From assembly GCF_041260665.1 (NCBI RefSeq), contig NZ_JBGCCT010000008.1, forward strand, positions 248,001 through 312,000: a DNA stretch of 64,000 bases, written 5' to 3'. The stretch is from Catenulispora sp. GP43. GTDB taxonomy: Bacteria; Actinomycetota; Actinomycetes; Streptomycetales; Catenulisporaceae. Each line of letters begins with the position of its first letter. Position 1 is the stretch's first letter. A program made the position numbers and the translations under genes. Of the stretch, positions 12,688-21,307 are shown piece by piece. Below the pieces are notes generated by a model that worked only from the letters and a program-made list of their open reading frames with translations, had not been told where the DNA came from and did not search any database.

Positions 12688-14061
12688 ATGGAATCTGAGA
12701 TGGGTCCCGAGGCGGGCGAGGGTTCGCGCTCGGAGGAGCCCGGCGCTGAGAGCGCGCCGTTCGCGGTGGTCGATTCGGGGCCGGAGCCCGGTGCGCCCGG
12801 TGCGCCGCTTTCTGGGCTGCCGCCGTATCCCACGCAGACGGGGGCTGGTTACGGGCCCGGCTACGGACCTGGCTATGGACCTGCCTATGGACCTGGCTAC
12901 GGTCCCGGTCAAGGAGCCGGCTACGGTCCCGGTCAAGCTCCCGGCTACGGGCAGATGCCGCCGGGGGCGCCGTATGGCTACCCGCCGCACGGCTACCCGC
13001 CCTACGGCTACGGATACCCACCGCCGCGGCCGACCGGCACCAACGGCCTGGCGGTCGCCTCGCTCGTGCTGGGCATCTGCGGGTTCTTCTTCATCACGCC
13101 GATCATCGGGCTGGTCCTGGGGCTGGTGGGGCTGTCGACGGTGCGCAGGACCGGGCAGAAGGGCAAGGGGATGGCGATCAGCGGGATCGTGCTGTCGAGC
13201 CTGTGGATCGCCCTGTTCGCCACGTTCATCACGGTCGCCGTCATCATCACCCCGGATCCGGCGCAGCGCGACGCCGACGGGAACGTCGTCAAGGCCGGTG
13301 CGGTCCCGGTCTTCCAACTGCACCTGAACGACTGCTTCACGCTGCCGGCCGGGGCGTTCAGCACGGACACCAGCACCCGGACCCTGAAGGTCGTGCCATG
13401 TTCGACGCCGCACGACAGCGAGGTGTTCGGTCTGTTCGACGCCACCGAGAGCTCCTTCCCCGGGAAGGACGCGCTGTGGAACGACGGCACTTCGCAATGC
13501 GTGGAGAAGTTGGCCGCGTATGTTCCGGACGCCGTCACCCTGCCGACGGGCAGTCAGGTGCAGTTCATCTACCCGGACGAGCAGGCCTGGAGCCGGGGCG
13601 AGCGCCGGCTGACCTGCTTCCTGCAGTCCAAGGCCGCCACGATGACCCAGTCGTTGCACCGGGACCTGTCGAGCTACACCGCCGACCAGGCGCGCTTCCT
13701 GAACGCGCTCAACCCCTATCTCACCGCGGTGAACCGGATGAAGGGGCTCCCGGATTCGGCGGACCTGCCGACCCTGGAGCAGAGCGCGGGCGCCGTCTCG
13801 AACGCCGCGCAGGGCGAGGTCTCGGCGCTGAGGGCGAAGCCGTGGCCGGCTGACGTGCAGCCGGCGGTGGACGCGATGGTGCTCAAGCAGCTCCAGGTGG
13901 CGAGTCTGTGGGCGCGGGCCGCCGGCGAGAGTGACCAGGGCGCGTTCCAGGACGATGTGCGGCAAGCCAATGCGGTCTTCGACAAGGAGGACATGGGGGA
14001 GATCCGGTCCGCGCTCGGATTCGCGGCGGTATCGGGCGGAGGCACTCAGGCGACGGTCTGA
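12688..14061 (+). CDS. Membrane protein with DUF4190 and septum-formation-type extracellular domain
   Basis: The 457-residue protein starts with an acidic Ser/Glu-rich tail, then a Gly/Tyr/Pro-rich cytoplasmic stretch made of GPGY-type repeats (about residues 50-110). Two membrane helices follow (about 117-150 and 160-185), the DUF4190 arrangement with a short GQKGKGMA loop. The exterior domain (about 205-320) has conserved cysteines in LNDCFTL, KVVPCSTPHDSEVF, TSQCVEKL and RLTCFLQS, matching the Septum_form domain of actinobacterial cell-envelope proteins. The tail is alpha-helical. Function is unknown, though a surface or division-related role is usually suggested. The start follows GGGAGGAACC. 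Confidence 0.85.
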   Translation: MESEMGPEAGEGSRSEEPGAESAPFAVVDSGPEPGAPGAPLSGLPPYPTQTGAGYGPGYGPGYGPAYGPGYGPGQGAGYGPGQAPGYGQMPPGAPYGYPPHGYPPYGYGYPPPRPTGTNGLAVASLVLGICGFFFITPIIGLVLGLVGLSTVRRTGQKGKGMAISGIVLSSLWIALFATFITVAVIITPDPAQRDADGNVVKAGAVPVFQLHLNDCFTLPAGAFSTDTSTRTLKVVPCSTPHDSEVFGLFDATESSFPGKDALWNDGTSQCVEKLAAYVPDAVTLPTGSQVQFIYPDEQAWSRGERRLTCFLQSKAATMTQSLHRDLSSYTADQARFLNALNPYLTAVNRMKGLPDSADLPTLEQSAGAVSNAAQGEVSALRAKPWPADVQPAVDAMVLKQLQVASLWARAAGESDQGAFQDDVRQANAVFDKEDMGEIRSALGFAAVSGGGTQATV

Positions 14062-14074
14062 CGATGGGATCGCC

Positions 14075-14791
14075 CTAGGCCGAAAGGCGTGTGGGGATGG
14101 ACAGGAGGTCAGAGCAGATCTCGACTCCGTCAAGGCGAACGAGAACGTCCTCCGGAAGGGTGGAGAGCCGGTCTGTGCGGTCCAGCCATATCGACCGCAG
14201 GCCGGCCTCATGTGCCGCAGCCGCGTCGGTGATCGGTTCGTCGCCGACGTAGAGCGCCTCATGGGGCTCGACGCCTACCGCTGTGCACGCGGTGAGGAAC
14301 GCGTCGGGGTGCGGTTTCGCGGCCGGAAGCTCCTCCAGGCCCAGCAGGCACGCGAAGCGGTCCCGGTCGATGTGGCACCGCTTCAGCTTCTCCAGTTGGA
14401 ACGCGGAGATCATGTTGGTGACGATGCCCAGCGTGACCCCTATTCCGGCAAGCGCGTCGAGGGTCGGTTGGACGTCGGCGAAGGCTTTCAGGGCACCGGT
14501 CATGCGGGAGTAGAAGCCGTTGAACCAGAGGTCTGCGTCAGCATCGGAGAGGTCTGCGATGCGGCTCATCGCGCGGGCCCGGGATCGGCGCTGCTCGTGG
14601 AATCCGAGCTCGCCCGCCATGTACTGGCCGATGTAGAGGTCCTCGTATTCCTTCCAGCGCAGGTATTCGTCCTCGCCTGCGGGAAGGCCGAGCGCGCCGA
14701 GGTGGCCCAGGATCCCGTGCCGGGTGGCACCTTCGAGATCCACCAGGGTGCGGTCGAGATCGAAGAGGACGGCACGGATCGGTGTGTGCAT
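14075..14791 (-). CDS. HAD superfamily hydrolase (subfamily IA phosphatase)
   Basis: The 238-residue enzyme has HAD motif I at its start, VLFDLDRTLVD (nucleophile Asp11, acid Asp13), motif II near residue 105 in LGIVTNM, and motifs III/IV in AKPHPDAFLTACTAVGVEPHEALYVGDEPITD. A helical cap lies between about residues 17 and 90. It is probably a small-molecule phosphatase; the substrate cannot be told. It converges on the upstream membrane-protein gene with 13 bases between stops. Confidence 0.92.
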   Translation of the reverse strand: MHTPIRAVLFDLDRTLVDLEGATRHGILGHLGALGLPAGEDEYLRWKEYEDLYIGQYMAGELGFHEQRRSRARAMSRIADLSDADADLWFNGFYSRMTGALKAFADVQPTLDALAGIGVTLGIVTNMISAFQLEKLKRCHIDRDRFACLLGLEELPAAKPHPDAFLTACTAVGVEPHEALYVGDEPITDAAAAHEAGLRSIWLDRTDRLSTLPEDVLVRLDGVEICSDLLSIPTRLSA

Positions 14792-14820
14792 GATCCAAGC
14801 CTAGCCAGCGGCGGGCGCCG

Positions 14821-15900
14821 TTAGTTCTGGACTGCTCGCCCCGCCGCCTGCCCCGCCGCCTGCTCCACCGCCCGGCTCTGGCCGCCGCAAGACCCCCGCA
14901 CCACCAGCCGCGTCGCCACGTGCAGCGGCGCGTGCGCCGTCCCGTCGTCCGCGTCCAGCGCGTCGACCAGCGCCTCGACCGCGCCGGCGCCGAGGGCCAC
15001 GCGGTCCTGGGCGATCGTGGTGAGGGTCGGGCGCAGCAGGGCCGCGGCCTCGATGTCGTCGAAGCCGACCACGGCCATGTCGTGCGGGACGCGCAGGCCC
15101 GCGTCGGCCAGGGCGTGCAGCGCGCCGATGGCCATCTCGTCGCCGGCGGCGAAGATCGCGGTGGGCGGCTGCGGCAGGTCGAGCAGGCGGCGGGCCGCCT
15201 CGTAGCCGCTGTCCAGGAAGAAGTCGCCCTCGATGATGTGCCGGGGGTCCGGGGTCAGGCCCAGGCCGGCCATCTCGGCGTGGTAGCCGGCCAGGCGCTC
15301 GGCGGCCGGCATCAGGGCGTGCGGGCCGGTGATGGTGGCGATCGCGGTGTGGCCGAGTCCGTGCAGGTGGCGGACCGCGGTCGCGGCGCCGGCGCGGTTG
15401 TCGGAGGTGACGTAGGTGGTGCGGTTGCGGTGCAGCGGCAGGTCGATGCCCACGCACGGGGTGCCCGCGTCGACCAGTGCCGTGATCGCCGGGTGGTCGG
15501 CGTCCACGCCCATCATGATGACGCCCGCCAGGCTGTGCTGCTGGGCCGCGCGCAGGTACAGCGTGACGTCGGCGGGGCTCGCCGCGCCGGCCGTGGACAG
15601 CACCATCAGGTGGTACCCGGACTCCGCGAGCGTCTGCTTGATCCCGACGAACAGGTCCAGCAGGAACGGATGCCGCCGGTCCTGGTTGGTGTAGCCGGTG
15701 TCCCAGATCAGCCCGATCATGTCCGAGCGCCGCCGGACCAGCGTGCGCGCCGGCTGGTTCGGCGAGTAGCCGAGCCGGTCGGCCATCTCCAGGATCCGCC
15801 GCCGGGTCTGCGGACTCACCTCGGCCCGGTCGTTGAGCGCGCGCGAGACCGTGGCGGGGGAGACGCCGCTGAGGCGTGCCAGCTCGCGGATGTCCACCAT
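14821..15900 (-). CDS. LacI family transcriptional regulator
   Basis: The 359-residue regulator begins MVDIRELARLSGVSPATVSRALNDRAEVSPQTRRRI, the LacI helix-turn-helix, with the hinge YSPNQPARTLVRRRS. A periplasmic-binding-protein-like sugar-sensing core follows (LIWDTGYTNQDRRHPFLLDLFVGI, GVIMMGVDADH, AAGDEMAIGALHAL, MAVVGFDDIEAAALLRPTLTTI). It lies beside a secreted lyase-like gene and an alpha-galactosidase gene in the same orientation and is probably their repressor. ATG 15900 fits the family N-terminus. A TATGGT hexamer ends 6 bases before it and no Shine-Dalgarno is seen, so the mRNA may be leaderless. Confidence 0.93.
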   Translation of the reverse strand: MVDIRELARLSGVSPATVSRALNDRAEVSPQTRRRILEMADRLGYSPNQPARTLVRRRSDMIGLIWDTGYTNQDRRHPFLLDLFVGIKQTLAESGYHLMVLSTAGAASPADVTLYLRAAQQHSLAGVIMMGVDADHPAITALVDAGTPCVGIDLPLHRNRTTYVTSDNRAGAATAVRHLHGLGHTAIATITGPHALMPAAERLAGYHAEMAGLGLTPDPRHIIEGDFFLDSGYEAARRLLDLPQPPTAIFAAGDEMAIGALHALADAGLRVPHDMAVVGFDDIEAAALLRPTLTTIAQDRVALGAGAVEALVDALDADDGTAHAPLHVATRLVVRGSCGGQSRAVEQAAGQAAGRAVQN

Positions 15901-16005
15901 GGAGTGACCATAGCGGAAGACAGTCTGCTGCGATAGATCGTTACGCAGGTGGTCGGAAACGTATCCGCGCAGTACACGGGCCACCGGCAGGCGCCGCGCG
16001 GCGCC

Positions 16006-16770
16006 TCAGGACCCGGCGGTCGCCAGCTGGAGCGTCGTGGCCATCGTCGGGCTGGTGAAGGTGGTGGCGGCGTCGCCGGGGGAGGGGTGGTACGAGCCCC
16101 ACTTCAGGTAGTCGCTGGTGCCGTCGTACGTGGTTCCGGTGAAGGTCCCGGAGCCGGTGGTGAATGTCTGCTTCGTCCCGTCGTACCAGAAGTCGATGGT
16201 GCCTCCGGTGCGTGCCAGATGGATCTTCAGCGCGTAGGAATGCCACTGGTCGTTGACGATCGGCGCGGTCCACAGCGGGTGTGCCACGTGGTGGATGTCC
16301 CACTCCTGCAGCCGCACGCGGCCGTTGGTGGCGTCGATCTCGATCGGGTGGTTGGCGGTGCCGGTGCTGGGGTCGCACTTGAGCTGGAAGATGTACCGGT
16401 CGTCACTGTCGGCGATGTCGACCTTCGCCGCCCAGCCGACATAGAACGTCTGGCCGGCGGTCAGCGTCGGGCCCAGCGCCTCGCAGCGCTCCTGCCCGGC
16501 GGCCTGCACCGCCTGCCACACCTTGCCCTTCGCGCCGCTGGAGACGACCTTGAAGTCGCCGGGGGCGCACTGCACCGAGGCGAACGTCGAAGGTCCCACC
16601 GCCGTGTTCGGCTTCCAGATCACCTTCCCGGCGGCGCTCGGCGCGCTGCCGGGCTTGTCGCCGGTCGCCGATGCCTGTGTGGCGATGGCGACGGCACCGC
16701 CGGTCAACGCCAGCGCGGCGGCGCCCGCGGCCCAGAAAGTGAGCCTTCTGCGATGCAAAGCAGTCGTCAT
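16006..16770 (-). CDS. Secreted polysaccharide-lyase-like (heparin lyase I fold) protein
   Basis: The 254-residue protein has a signal peptide (RRRLTFWAAGAAALALTGGAVAIATQASA). The mature part has the concanavalin-like beta-sandwich pattern of the heparin-lyase-I/PL20-type family: FYVGWAAKVDIADSDDRYIFQLKCDPS, VNDQWHSYALKIHLARTGGTIDFWYDGTKQTF and YLKWGSYHPSPG. It is expected to bind or cleave an extracellular uronate-containing glycan, but the exact substrate is unknown. It sits between the LacI gene and the alpha-galactosidase gene. A TAGTCT hexamer lies 7 bases before the ATG with no Shine-Dalgarno, suggesting a leaderless mRNA. Confidence 0.75.
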   Translation of the reverse strand: MTTALHRRRLTFWAAGAAALALTGGAVAIATQASATGDKPGSAPSAAGKVIWKPNTAVGPSTFASVQCAPGDFKVVSSGAKGKVWQAVQAAGQERCEALGPTLTAGQTFYVGWAAKVDIADSDDRYIFQLKCDPSTGTANHPIEIDATNGRVRLQEWDIHHVAHPLWTAPIVNDQWHSYALKIHLARTGGTIDFWYDGTKQTFTTGSGTFTGTTYDGTSDYLKWGSYHPSPGDAATTFTSPTMATTLQLATAGS

Positions 16771-16777
16771 GGGCTGA

Positions 16778-16783
16778 AGACTA
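16778..16783 (-). promoter_or_regulatory. Candidate -10 element of the lyase-like gene
   Basis: On the minus strand TAGTCT is followed by exactly seven bases and then the ATG, the TANNNT-to-start spacing typical of leaderless actinobacterial mRNAs. No good -35 hexamer is seen. Confidence 0.4.
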
Positions 16784-16822
16784 AACGCGGCGCGGGCTCA
16801 GGTGTGAGGAATCCTCAACATC

Positions 16823-16834
16823 TGTTGCGCAACA
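16823..16834. promoter_or_regulatory. Candidate LacI-family operator (12-bp palindrome)
   Basis: TGTTGCGCAACA is a perfect palindrome with a central CG, the usual form of LacI-family sites. It is 53 bases upstream of the lyase-like gene, whose neighbour encodes a LacI regulator. A near-match (CTTGCGCAC) lies at 19122-19130, a similar distance upstream of the alpha-galactosidase gene. Confidence 0.5.
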
Positions 16835-16844
16835 AGAACAAGCG

Positions 16845-16870
16845 CCGCCGGGCCCGCAGTAGCCCGGCGG
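16845..16870 (-). terminator. Hairpin terminator of the alpha-galactosidase gene
   Basis: A perfect 9-bp GC stem (CCGCCGGGC with GCCCGGCGG, 8-base loop) lies 9 bases past the stop codon. There is no T-tract, as is common in actinobacteria. Confidence 0.6.
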
Positions 16871-16878
16871 CACTCACC

Positions 16879-19065
16879 CTATGGCTGAACCGTCATCGCG
16901 AAGATGTGGATGGCCGGATCGCTGGGCACGGTCACCGTCTTCACCGTCTTCGTCGCGTCGATCCCGATCGAGTTGTAGAACACGTCGTAGTCGACCCCGA
17001 AGTTCGCCGGGCCGCTGGGCGTGTTCCGGTGCGTGGTGACGATGGCCGGCGTGGCGCCGTACCCGGTCGGCGAGGAGCAGCACCAGTTCGGGAATCCGAG
17101 GCTGCCGCTGCTGGTCGTGCCGTCCGTGTAGGTCACCGTCACCGTGTCGGTGTCGAAGCCGGCCTCCGAACCGAGGAAGCCGAGCTTGGACCCCTGCCCG
17201 CTGAGGTTCACCATCACGCCGCTGCCCGCCACGTTGTCGTTCGTCCCGGTCGCCGCGGACGGCCAGGTGAACGTCGTGCCGCCGGCCGTGATCGTGGCAC
17301 CCGCAGTGGCGCCCGCGGCGGCGAGCGCCTGCGCGGAGTAGCTGTCGCCGTCTCCGTCGAAGTTGCCGGGGCCGGGGTTGGACTCGTCGCTGATCGCGGT
17401 GTTGTTGAACGCGCCGGCCAGCGTCGGGAAGGGGGTGTTCGTGACGTTGGACAGGTCGGCGCTGTCGGTGGCCGGCGTTCCGCGATCGCGGTAGGCGACG
17501 GACGCCGTCAGCGTCGTCGTCACCTTGCCCGGTGGCGGCGTACTGGCCGTGACGACGAACGTGGCCGTCGCCGACGTCCCGGGCTTGACGTTCTTCAGCT
17601 TCACGGAGGAGGGCGTCGCGGTCCACCCGGCCGGCAGCTTGAGCGTGACAGAGGGCTGCTGCGCGTCGAAGTACCCGTAGTCGCCGAAGGAAACGGTGAC
17701 CGGCGTGGGAACCCCGGCCGCCAGCGGCGCGCCGCTGATCGTCGCCGCGGTGTGGATCGGCAGGTGCTTGTCGCCTCCGGGGTGCACGCGGTAGATGGCC
17801 GTCGCGTGCGGCGCGAGCGAGGCCGATATCGTGCCGTCGCTGGCGCTGACCGCCTTGCTGACCAGATCGGTCAGCTGGAACGGCGCGCCGCTGCTGTGCA
17901 GCCCGATCGCGGCCGCGTTGGTCGTGACGGTCTGCGCGGTGTCGCCCTTGTTGAACAACACGACCGACACGTCGCCGTTCGCCAGCGGCTTGGCGAGCAC
18001 GTCGTATCCGGCGCCGGACTGCACGATCGTGCCCTGTGCCCCGAGCTTGTCCTGGTCCACCGCCACCACGTCGGGGTTGGAGACGATCCCCACCTCGGTC
18101 GGTGTCAGCTTGGACAGGTCGGTGGACAGCAGGATCGGCGAGGCCATCTCGGCCCACAGCGTCATCTGGGTCTGCTCCTCGGTCGGGGTGAGCCCGCCGT
18201 TGCCGACTTCCAGCATGTCCGCGTCGTTCCAGTGTCCGGGGCCGGCCCACTGTGCCAGGCCCGGGGTGTTGTCCTCGTTGTAGTTCTCCAGCACGCTCGG
18301 CCAGGCGTCGTAGATGTCCGAGCCGAAGCGCCACAGGTTGCCGTGCTGGTAGAGCCAGGTGAGCTCGTTGGTGAAGTCAGAGCCCGAACAGCAGACGTAG
18401 GCCGGGGCCGACTCCGAGAACTGCATGGGACGGCCGGTGTTCAGCAGCGCCTGGCTGGCCTCGGTGTAGACGATCTGCGCGACCTGGCTCTCGGACTTGC
18501 CGGGGAAGGCGTCCATCGGCTCGTAGCAGTAGTCGAGCTTGAGGTAGTCCACGCCCCAGGACGCGTACTGGTCGGCGTCCTGCTGGAAGTGCCCGTAGCT
18601 GCCTGCCGCGCCCTGGCAGGTGTAGTAGCCGGCGTCCTCGTAGATGCCGAACTTCAGGCCCTTGCTGTGGATGTAGTCGCCGAGCCACTTCAGGCCGTGC
18701 GGGAAGCGGGTGGCGTCGACCTGCAGGTTGCCGTTGGCGTCGCGGGTCTTCTGCATCCAGCAGTCGTCGATGTTGACGTAGTCGTAGCCGAGCTTGTTCA
18801 GGCCCAGCGAGACGATCTCGTCGGCGGTCTTGGTGAACAGCGTCTCGTTCATGTCGCTGTTGCATTCGAAGCCGGCCCAGTCGTTGAAGCCCATCGGCGG
18901 GGTCAGCGACAGGCTGTTGTAGGACGGGTGGGTGTTGATCGCGGGCGCGGCTGCGGTGCCGGCGGCGGCCGAGACCGCTGGTGCGGCGGCCGTCACGGCG
19001 CCGAACACCATCACGGCCGCGGCGACGGCGCCGAACAGCCGCCGGCGTGGGGCGGTGCGGGACAT
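16879..19065 (-). CDS. Secreted alpha-galactosidase, glycoside hydrolase family 27, multidomain
   Basis: The 728-residue protein has a signal peptide (about 1-35), then a GH27 (beta/alpha)8 barrel starting LSLTPPMGFNDWAGFECNSDMNE, with YVNIDDCWM. The nucleophile is in YLKLDYCY (near residue 178) and the acid/base is in GPGHWNDADMLEVG (near 277). A small beta domain follows, then an NEW3-like domain (about 430-530), and a C-terminal beta-sandwich (about 545-728) starting LAGAFNNTAISDESN. The last domain is also present twice in the SGNH hydrolase at 25461-27821. The enzyme removes terminal alpha-galactose from plant polysaccharides outside the cell. ATG 19065 follows an ideal GGAGGTGAT. The LacI gene downstream is its probable regulator. 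Confidence 0.92.
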   Translation of the reverse strand: MSRTAPRRRLFGAVAAAVMVFGAVTAAAPAVSAAAGTAAAPAINTHPSYNSLSLTPPMGFNDWAGFECNSDMNETLFTKTADEIVSLGLNKLGYDYVNIDDCWMQKTRDANGNLQVDATRFPHGLKWLGDYIHSKGLKFGIYEDAGYYTCQGAAGSYGHFQQDADQYASWGVDYLKLDYCYEPMDAFPGKSESQVAQIVYTEASQALLNTGRPMQFSESAPAYVCCSGSDFTNELTWLYQHGNLWRFGSDIYDAWPSVLENYNEDNTPGLAQWAGPGHWNDADMLEVGNGGLTPTEEQTQMTLWAEMASPILLSTDLSKLTPTEVGIVSNPDVVAVDQDKLGAQGTIVQSGAGYDVLAKPLANGDVSVVLFNKGDTAQTVTTNAAAIGLHSSGAPFQLTDLVSKAVSASDGTISASLAPHATAIYRVHPGGDKHLPIHTAATISGAPLAAGVPTPVTVSFGDYGYFDAQQPSVTLKLPAGWTATPSSVKLKNVKPGTSATATFVVTASTPPPGKVTTTLTASVAYRDRGTPATDSADLSNVTNTPFPTLAGAFNNTAISDESNPGPGNFDGDGDSYSAQALAAAGATAGATITAGGTTFTWPSAATGTNDNVAGSGVMVNLSGQGSKLGFLGSEAGFDTDTVTVTYTDGTTSSGSLGFPNWCCSSPTGYGATPAIVTTHRNTPSGPANFGVDYDVFYNSIGIDATKTVKTVTVPSDPAIHIFAMTVQP

Positions 19066-19121
19066 ATCACCTCCGAGGGAGAGGACTGATCTCGCCGAGT
19101 CACCGTAAGAAGCGCGAGCGC

Positions 19122-19130
19122 CGTGCGCAA
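19122..19130. promoter_or_regulatory. Candidate weak LacI-family operator upstream of alpha-galactosidase
   Basis: On the minus strand this reads CTTGCGCAC, matching the core of the palindrome at 16823-16834 in 7 of 8 central bases (TTGCGCA). It is 57 bases upstream of the alpha-galactosidase start. The link to the neighbouring LacI protein is inference. Confidence 0.3.
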
Positions 19131-19207
19131 GTGTTTGGGAAGGGTCAGTTTCAATCAGTTCCGCGCAGGGTTCGTGCAGGAGTGCCCGCGGGCGATATCA
19201 GGCCCCG

Positions 19208-21307
19208 ATGACTCTCGACGACTCCCGCCGGGTCGGCGAGACTGATCTGATGACGCGGTGGGCTCGCCTGTGGCGGCGGATGACCCGGATGTTCGACGTG
19301 GACGCGGTGCCCGTGACCGTCGTCGACGACCTGGCCCCGGACCCGCACGCCTGGAGCGCCGGCTACGCCGACACCGCCGGGACCGGGTTCGGCACCGTGG
19401 CGCGCCGGCTGCCGCTGCTGATCGGGACCTCGCTGCGGCTGGCCGCCGAGGCCTCCAGACCGCGCACGGCCGCGCTGCTGGCCGTGCAGACGGCCTCCTC
19501 GCTGGCCGGCGCCTTCAGCCTCTATGCCACCACCGACGTGCTGGCCCCGCTGTTCGGCGCCGGCGCCACCCCGGACCGGATCCGTGCGGCGCTGCCGTCG
19601 ATGCTCGTGGTGCTGGTGCTCACCGCCACGCGGTCGTTGTGCGACTCGGTGGCCAAAGCGTTCGCGCAGCAGCTGGGCCCGATGATGGACGCCAAGGCGA
19701 TGATCCGGCTGCAGGAGCTGTGTACGCGCGCCGAACTCGTCGCGTTCGACAAGGCCGACTGGGTCGACGCCTCGCAGCGGGCCGAGCGCGGATCCATCTC
19801 GGCGCGCAGCATGCTGGCCATCACGCAGCAGGTGTTGCAGAGCCTTGCCACGCTCATCGGCGTCGCCGGGGTGCTGACGGTGCTGCATCCGGTGCTGGTG
19901 CCGCTGCTCCTGCTGTCGGTGGTGCCGCGCTGGTGGGCCGCGGTGCGGGTGGCCCGGCTGGACTACAAGGTGTTCGTCCGCTGGGTGGAGGGGCGGCGCA
20001 GGCAGACCCTGCTGACCCAGCTGTCGGTGACGACCACCTCGGCCGCGGCGGTTCGTGCGCTGTCGCTGTCCGGGTACCTCGTCGAGCGCTACCGCCGAAT
20101 CACCGATGCCTACCTCACCGAGCGCTTGCAACTGGTCCGGGCGGAGACGTCGTCCATGGTCGTGGGCAACGCCATCGCGGGGCTGTTCACCGGGCTCGTC
20201 TACGCGGTGCTGGCCCTGCTGCTGTGGCGGCAGGCGATTCCGCTGGCCGTCGGAGGCACGGCGTACCTGGCCGTGAGCCGCGTCCAGCAGGCGCTGCTCA
20301 GCCTGGCCATGGACATCAACGAGCTGTACGCCGAGGGCTTGTATCTGGAGGACTACCGCTCGTTCTGCGACGACGCGGCCGGGCATCTTCCGTCAGCCGG
20401 GGACGAACCGACACCCGAGGACTTCCAGGAGATCGTCGCCGAGGACGTCGTGTTCGCCTATCAGGGGACGACGACACCGGCGGTCGCTGGCGTCTCGCTG
20501 CGGGTGAAACGCGGCCAGGTGGTCGCGTTCGTGGGGGAGAACGGCGCGGCGAAGACCACGATGGCCAAGCTCCTGGCCCGGCTGTACCTGCCCGATTCCG
20601 GACGGATCACCTGGGACGGCCACGACAGCGCGGCCATGGACATCGAGACGCTGCGCTCCCGGATCGCCTTCATCGACCAGGACCACACGCGCTTCCCGTT
20701 CACCGCCCGCGAGAACATCCGCATCGGCGACTGGACCGCGGACCCGGACCCGGCGCGGATCCAGGAGGCGGCCCAGCACGCCGGCGCGCACCGGTTCATC
20801 AGCGCCCTGCCACGCGGCTACGACACCCTGCTGGAGCGCAGCCTCAGCGGCGGCCTGTCGGTCTCCGGCGGCCAGTGGCAGCGCCTGGCCCTGGCCCGCG
20901 GCTTCTTCCGGCGCGCGTCGCTGGTGATCGCCGACGAACCGACGTCCAGCCTGGACGCCGCCGCCGAAGCCGCGTTCTACCGCCGGCTGCGCGAGTACGG
21001 CGGGACGATCGTGATGATCACCCACCGGCTGGGGAACGTCGCCGAATGCGCCGACTACATCTACGTCTTCGCCGACGGCCTGGTCGCCGAGCAGGGCACG
21101 CACACCGAGCTGATCGCGGCCGACGGCTGGTACGCGCGCTCCTACCGGCTGCAACGGCAGAGCTTTGAAAAGGGCGACAGCCTCGGCGAGCGGATCGAAC
21201 CAGCCCAGTCGATCCGGCCCGCCGAGGCCGAACCCGCCCTTCAGAGTGGATCGTCGAGCACCATCACCGAAGGCAAGGCGCTTCCTTCCCCCATCCGCAG
21301 CAGCTGA
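19208..21307 (+). CDS. ABC transporter (fused permease-ATPase), probable lanthipeptide exporter
   Basis: The 699-residue half-transporter has a membrane domain (about 75-390) with several hydrophobic helices and an ATPase domain (about 405-650). Motifs are GENGAAKTT (Walker A, Lys449), VSGGQWQRLALARG (signature), LVIADEPTSSLD (Walker B) and the His of ITHRLG. Walker A has Ala where the third Gly normally sits. There is no N-terminal C39 peptidase domain, so it would not itself cut a leader. It converges on the LanM gene and their last 67 bases overlap tail to tail, which places it in the lanthipeptide locus; export of the modified peptide is the likely role. The start is uncertain: ATG 19250 is an alternative and neither has a clear ribosome-binding site. 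Confidence 0.85.
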   Translation: MTLDDSRRVGETDLMTRWARLWRRMTRMFDVDAVPVTVVDDLAPDPHAWSAGYADTAGTGFGTVARRLPLLIGTSLRLAAEASRPRTAALLAVQTASSLAGAFSLYATTDVLAPLFGAGATPDRIRAALPSMLVVLVLTATRSLCDSVAKAFAQQLGPMMDAKAMIRLQELCTRAELVAFDKADWVDASQRAERGSISARSMLAITQQVLQSLATLIGVAGVLTVLHPVLVPLLLLSVVPRWWAAVRVARLDYKVFVRWVEGRRRQTLLTQLSVTTTSAAAVRALSLSGYLVERYRRITDAYLTERLQLVRAETSSMVVGNAIAGLFTGLVYAVLALLLWRQAIPLAVGGTAYLAVSRVQQALLSLAMDINELYAEGLYLEDYRSFCDDAAGHLPSAGDEPTPEDFQEIVAEDVVFAYQGTTTPAVAGVSLRVKRGQVVAFVGENGAAKTTMAKLLARLYLPDSGRITWDGHDSAAMDIETLRSRIAFIDQDHTRFPFTARENIRIGDWTADPDPARIQEAAQHAGAHRFISALPRGYDTLLERSLSGGLSVSGGQWQRLALARGFFRRASLVIADEPTSSLDAAAEAAFYRRLREYGGTIVMITHRLGNVAECADYIYVFADGLVAEQGTHTELIAADGWYARSYRLQRQSFEKGDSLGERIEPAQSIRPAEAEPALQSGSSSTITEGKALPSPIRSS

